NCBI GenBank assembly: GCA_038531945.1
Contig: JBCBBH010000004.1
Coordinates: 1 to 64,000 of the forward strand
DNA length: 64,000 bases
DNA from: CALBPI01 sp038531945
Lineage (GTDB): Bacteria; Pseudomonadota; Gammaproteobacteria; Steroidobacterales; Woeseiaceae
Reading direction: 5' to 3'
The notes below the pieces were generated by a model. The model had not been told where the DNA came from and did no database searches. It saw only the letters and a list, made by a program, of their open reading frames with translations. Positions 60,437 through 64,000 of the stretch are shown here, one piece after another. A program made the position numbers and the translations under genes. How positions within the stretch are numbered: position 1 is the stretch's first letter; every line of letters starts with the position of its first letter.

Positions 60437-61749
60437 CGTGCTACGAACTCAAGCGCCATGCCGACACGGTTGCCCAAGTCCGAGAAGTTGGGAAATGACG
60501 TCACGATGTTTTCGGGGCGTGCGATCGAAATGGGCTGTGACGCCGTTGCTCCAGCGACTGCAAATGCCATGGCAATTCGATGATCGTGATGACTGTCTAC
60601 GTGACCACCACGCCATTCGCCACCTTCGATCTCGACCCAGTCCGGCCCCTCTTCAACAGCCACACCAATCGTACGTAGCCCCGCAACCATCGCGGCTATT
60701 CGATCACTTTCCTTGTGTCGGAGTTCTTCCAAACCGACGAACCGGCTTTTTCCCCGAGCCGCCGCAGCCGCAATAAACAAAACCGGGAATTCATCAATCG
60801 CCAGCGGCACAAGGTCCGGCGGCACGTCGATACCCTTCAACGTTGTGGCCCGTACGAGTAGGTCAGCCACTGGCTCTCCACCGCACATTCGCGGATTCAG
60901 CCGCTCGATCTGCGCGCCCATCCGATCGAGAATCGTCAGGACACCATCGCGGCTGGGATTGACACCCACTTGTCGCAAGTTCAGCTCACTTCCCGGCACA
61001 ATCGACGCAGCAACCAGAAAGAACGCGGCTGAAGACAGATCCGACGGGACCTCAATATCAATCGGCTCGAGGGCCTTACTGTGCCGAAGCGTCACCGTCA
61101 CGTCATCGCGGGTGATCTCCACCCCCATAGCTGACAGCATCCGTTCGGTATGATCCCTGGAAATCCCGGGTTCCGTCACCCGCACCGCCCCGTCGGCGTA
61201 CAGCCCTGCAATCAGTAGCGCGCTCTTCAACTGCGCACTGGCCACAGGCAACACATAGTCGACACCTTGTAGCCCTTTCGGCGCAGGTTCGATGCGGATC
61301 GGCGCATGTCCGTTCGTCGTTGATAAGGCTGCACCCATCGCATTGAGTGGATCAGCGACGCGATCCATTGGCCGACGTGAAAGCGACTCATCTCCGATCA
61401 GGGTAGTCGAGAAGGACTGTCCGGCAAGCAAACCGCAAAACAACCGCATGCCGGTCCCGGCGTTGCCCATATCCAGTGGTTCCGCGGGTTTGCGCAACCC
61501 GTTAAGTCCTCGGCCAGAAACTGTATACAATCCGTCGCCGTTACGCTCGATCGGTACACCCATAGCCGCCAAAGCACGTCGTGTCGCCTGACAATCCTCA
61601 CCCTCCAATACGCCAGACAGCTGAGACCGACCATCGGCGAGGGCGGAAAACATCAAAGCTCGGTGAGACACCGATTTGTCCCCTGGCAACCGTATCTCAC
61701 CACAGATAGGCACGCCCGCCGGCGACGACACCAAAACTGCCTCACTCAT
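60433..61749 (-). CDS. aroA: 3-Phosphoshikimate 1-carboxyvinyltransferase (EPSP synthase)
   Basis: 438 residues from ATG 61749, overlapping the pheA stop by one base; an upstream in-frame start inside pheA is unlikely. EIRLPGDKSVSHRALMFSALADG holds the phosphate-binding Lys-Ser, and LDMGNAGTGMRLFCGLLAG, VGVNPSRDGVLTIL, DEFPVLFIAAAAARG and LRHKESDRIAAM follow. The NAGTGMR form with Ala, and the absence of the class I NAGTAMR motif, suggest a class II-like enzyme. It is the sixth step of the shikimate pathway. Confidence 0.95.
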   Translation of the reverse strand: MSEAVLVSSPAGVPICGEIRLPGDKSVSHRALMFSALADGRSQLSGVLEGEDCQATRRALAAMGVPIERNGDGLYTVSGRGLNGLRKPAEPLDMGNAGTGMRLFCGLLAGQSFSTTLIGDESLSRRPMDRVADPLNAMGAALSTTNGHAPIRIEPAPKGLQGVDYVLPVASAQLKSALLIAGLYADGAVRVTEPGISRDHTERMLSAMGVEITRDDVTVTLRHSKALEPIDIEVPSDLSSAAFFLVAASIVPGSELNLRQVGVNPSRDGVLTILDRMGAQIERLNPRMCGGEPVADLLVRATTLKGIDVPPDLVPLAIDEFPVLFIAAAAARGKSRFVGLEELRHKESDRIAAMVAGLRTIGVAVEEGPDWVEIEGGEWRGGHVDSHHDHRIAMAFAVAGATASQPISIARPENIVTSFPNFSDLGNRVGMALEFVAR

Positions 61750-62852
61750 CACAGCACAGCGCGAGGATACGCCCCGATTACTCGGCACAGCGACGCGACC
61801 GTCTCAATCTGGCCGACGGCTTCGCGGACAGTCGGGTCTTCGGGGTGCCCGTCCAGATCAATGAAAAACACGTAATCCCAAACTCCGCGACGTGATGGCC
61901 GAGACTCGATTCGACTCATGTTGATACCCGCCCTGGAGAGTGGCGTCAGCAGGCTGTACAAAGCCCCTGCTCCATCCGATTCTCTGGCCGACAATAACAA
62001 TGCGGTCTTATCGTCACCGCTCGCGGGAAGCAATGTCTTCCCCAACACGAGAAACCGGGTGGTATTGTCCGCCCGATCCTCAATATTTGAGACCAGAACA
62101 CTCAAACTGTATACAGCTGCGGCAGCCGAGCCCGCGATCGCCGCGGTCCCGACTTCGTCTCTGGCACGCCTCGCTCCTTCTGCATTGCTGCTTACCCCGA
62201 TCAGCTCCGCGTTGGGCAAATTTGCGCGCAGCCAACCGCGGCACTGGGCGAGCGATTGCTGGTGGGCGCAAATCCTTTCAATAGTCTCAAGATTGGTGTC
62301 GCCAAGGCCAAGTAGATGCTGCTCAATTGGCAGTTCTATCTCACCGCAGATCTTCAGAGGTGACGTCACGAACATATCGAGCGTGTGATTCACCGTCCCT
62401 TCCGTGGAATTCTCGATCGGTACAACACCGAAATCCGCGTTCCCCGCTTCGACCTCATGAAAAACCTGGTCGATGGTCGCAAACGGTAAATCGTTAATTG
62501 AGTGTCCAAAATGCTTTAGGGCAGCGCTTTGTGTAAACGTCCCGGGTGGTCCGAGAAATGCAATTTTCAGCGGCGCCTGCTGTGCGAGACAGGCTGACAT
62601 GATTTCACGAAAGAGGCGAACGGACTCTTCATCAGAGAGCGGTCCATCGTTGCGATCAACGACCTTTCTCAACACCTGAGCTTCCCGGTCGGCCCGGTAG
62701 TATCCAGAGTTGTCGGCCGCACCTCGCTTAGCGATACCCACTTTCTGCGCTAGTAAAGCGCGCTCAGATATCAAACGCTGAATGTCGCTATCGATTCGAT
62801 CAATCGCCTCGCGAACCTCCGGCAACGAGATCGGTGCGTCATCACTTGTCAT
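61749..62852 (-). CDS. pheA: Bifunctional chorismate mutase / prephenate dehydratase
   Basis: 367 residues. Residues about 8-90 are an AroQ-type chorismate mutase (REAIDRIDSDIQRLISERALLAQKVGIAK), about 97-275 the prephenate dehydratase (IAFLGPPGTFTQSAALKHFG, VVPIENSTEGTVNHTLDMF, DNTTRFLVLGK with the catalytic Thr), and the last ~80 an ACT domain with the phenylalanine-binding ESRPSRRGVWDYVFFIDLDGH. It converts chorismate to phenylpyruvate under Phe feedback. It follows serA by 12 bases. Confidence 0.96.
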   Translation of the reverse strand: MTSDDAPISLPEVREAIDRIDSDIQRLISERALLAQKVGIAKRGAADNSGYYRADREAQVLRKVVDRNDGPLSDEESVRLFREIMSACLAQQAPLKIAFLGPPGTFTQSAALKHFGHSINDLPFATIDQVFHEVEAGNADFGVVPIENSTEGTVNHTLDMFVTSPLKICGEIELPIEQHLLGLGDTNLETIERICAHQQSLAQCRGWLRANLPNAELIGVSSNAEGARRARDEVGTAAIAGSAAAAVYSLSVLVSNIEDRADNTTRFLVLGKTLLPASGDDKTALLLSARESDGAGALYSLLTPLSRAGINMSRIESRPSRRGVWDYVFFIDLDGHPEDPTVREAVGQIETVASLCRVIGAYPRAVL

Positions 62853-62864
62853 TGCGAGGACCAG

Positions 62865-64000
62865 CTACGCCCCAGGGACACGCACACGCAGGACACCTTC
62901 GATGGCACGCATCTCATCCAGCACCTCCTCGTCGAGCGGCGCATCAAGATCAACGATCGTATAGGCCAGCTCACCACGAGACTTATTCAACAAGTCCAAT
63001 ATGTTACGGCCTTTTTCTGCGATTATGGTAGAGATTTGCCCGACCATGTTAGGTACGTTCTGGTTAGCGATTGTCAGTCGCCAGCTATCGCCGACACGCG
63101 GCATCTTAGCGTCCGGAAAATTGACCGAATGCCTGATGTTGCCATTCTCAAGATAATCCTTGAGGGTATCCGCGACCATGATCGCGCAGTTTTCTTCGGC
63201 CTCACCGGTTGACGCCCCCAAATGTGGATACGCGATAATTTTTGGGTGATTGAACGTTTCCGGTCCGGGAAAGTCGGTCACGTAGGCATGCAATCGCCCA
63301 TCATCCAACGCCGCGATCACCGCCGCATCATCTACGATCCCGCCACGCGCAAGATTGATCACGACCGCGTCCTCACGCATCGACTTCAGCCGGTCTGCAT
63401 TGATCAGGTCGCGGGTCGCGTCGCTCAGCGGCACGTGAACCGTCAGGATATCGACCGAAGCCAGCAATTGCTCGATGCTGCCGGCCTCTTCCACCCCCGC
63501 AGAGAGCTGCCACGCGCGTCGCACGGTCATGTGCGGGTCAAAGCCAATGACTTTCATCCCAAGATCCAGCGCCGTGTTGCACACTTCCACGCCGATCGCA
63601 CCTAGCCCAATCACGCCCAGTGTTCGCCCGGGGAGCTCAAAGCCAGCGTACTGCTTTTTCCCCGCTTCGACCGCTTTGCTCATGGCTGCTGCATCGCCGG
63701 TCAGGTCTGCCACGTACTTTAAGGCCGGCTGGATGTTTCGCGCAGCCATCAGCGCGCCTGCGAAAACCAACTCCTTGACCGCGTTGGCATTGGCGCCCGG
63801 CGCGTTGAACACGGGCACGCCACGACCGCTCATCGCGTCAATCGGAATGTTGTTGGTTCCCGCACCTGCGCGGCCTACGGCTTCCAAAGACTGCGGGATC
63901 TCCATGTCGTGCATCTTGTGCGAACGCACGAGAATGCCATGCGGGTCCGTGAGCGCCGATGCTACTTCATAATCGCCGCGCGGCAGCCGCTTGAGGCCCG
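62865..64000 (-). CDS. serA: D-3-phosphoglycerate dehydrogenase (5' end beyond window)
   Basis: The frame is open to the right window edge, so the N-terminus is missing; the visible part starts with GLKRLPRGDYEVASAL. The Rossmann motif is GRTLGVIGLGAIGVEVCNTALDLG; NLARGGIVDDAAVIAALDDGRL and NHPKIIAYPHLGASTGEAEENCA contain the catalytic Arg, Glu and His set of D-2-hydroxyacid dehydrogenases. A C-terminal ACT domain (about the last 75 residues) follows. It is the first step of serine synthesis. The short form without the extra intervening domain matches gammaproteobacterial SerA proteins next to pheA-aroA; serC would be expected just outside the window. Confidence 0.94.
   Translation of the reverse strand, partial: GLKRLPRGDYEVASALTDPHGILVRSHKMHDMEIPQSLEAVGRAGAGTNNIPIDAMSGRGVPVFNAPGANANAVKELVFAGALMAARNIQPALKYVADLTGDAAAMSKAVEAGKKQYAGFELPGRTLGVIGLGAIGVEVCNTALDLGMKVIGFDPHMTVRRAWQLSAGVEEAGSIEQLLASVDILTVHVPLSDATRDLINADRLKSMREDAVVINLARGGIVDDAAVIAALDDGRLHAYVTDFPGPETFNHPKIIAYPHLGASTGEAEENCAIMVADTLKDYLENGNIRHSVNFPDAKMPRVGDSWRLTIANQNVPNMVGQISTIIAEKGRNILDLLNKSRGELAYTIVDLDAPLDEEVLDEMRAIEGVLRVRVPGA

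Overview
The window looks like the chromosome of a gammaproteobacterium of moderate GC content. Marker blocks point that way: infC-rpmI-rplT-pheST-ihfA, serA-pheA-aroA-cmk-rpsA-ihfB-lapAB, a full leuCDB set, and a DUF3450/ExbB/ExbD/TonB/TPR energy-transduction operon. A fused aspartate kinase/diaminopimelate decarboxylase, a SAM-I riboswitch on metYX and a TrpR-family gene leading the his operon recall Xanthomonadales and related marine lineages. The genus cannot be named from sequence alone. I see no prophage, insertion sequence, CRISPR array, toxin system or secretion system; this is a core metabolic region, and its interest lies mostly in how genes are controlled.

Layout. 1-4434 (-): an AddA-like helicase (cut by the window edge), its PD-(D/E)XK nuclease partner and an alanine-type aminotransferase. 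4435-5048: a structured non-coding stretch with a strong minus-strand terminator. 5049-9689: etfBA, a membrane protein, a peroxiredoxin, an acyl-CoA dehydrogenase and a [2Fe-2S] ferredoxin. 9774-14915 (-): the six-gene TonB-system operon. 15186-17499: a second acyl-CoA dehydrogenase and a quinone oxidoreductase-like protein. 17503-23402 (+): ilvC-leuACDB behind a Leu-rich leader peptide and attenuator. 23394-25815 (-): metY-metX behind a SAM-I riboswitch. 26115-33223 (+): a TrpR-like regulator and hisGDCBHAFE, without hisI. 33218-42889 (-): a tightly overlapping operon of threonine dehydratase, FAD oxidoreductase, membrane Ser/Thr kinase, ilvD, lysAC and thioesterase. 43080-46248 (+): a cyclase-fold protein, a GntR regulator and an orphan lipoprotein. 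46252-46686: tRNA-Pro followed by 159-bp repeats that carry its own 3' end. 46725-54390 (-): merR, ihfA, pheT, pheS, rplT, rpmI, infC, tRNA-Val, uvrB. 54456-54531: tRNA-Asn. 54603-64000 (-): galU, a ComEA-like protein, lapB, lapA, ihfB, rpsA, cmk, aroA, pheA and serA (cut by the window edge).

How the parts fit. Much of the window makes amino acids (Leu, Ile/Val, Met, His, Lys, Phe and Ser), and each block seems to use a different control device: a leucine-codon attenuator, a SAM riboswitch that can hide the ribosome-binding site, and a TrpR-family repressor over a TrpR-like operator. A second theme is translation and nucleoid function: infC, L35, L20, S1, PheRS, three tRNAs and both IHF subunits. 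Two genes need non-standard start codons, infC (ATC, well known for this family) and hisF (CTG or ATT, unexpected). The most unusual items are the tRNA-Pro repeat array, the membrane kinase with a Calx-beta-like tail inside an amino-acid operon, the leader peptide whose predicted transcript may start at its own ATG, and the structured RNA-like region before the aminotransferase.
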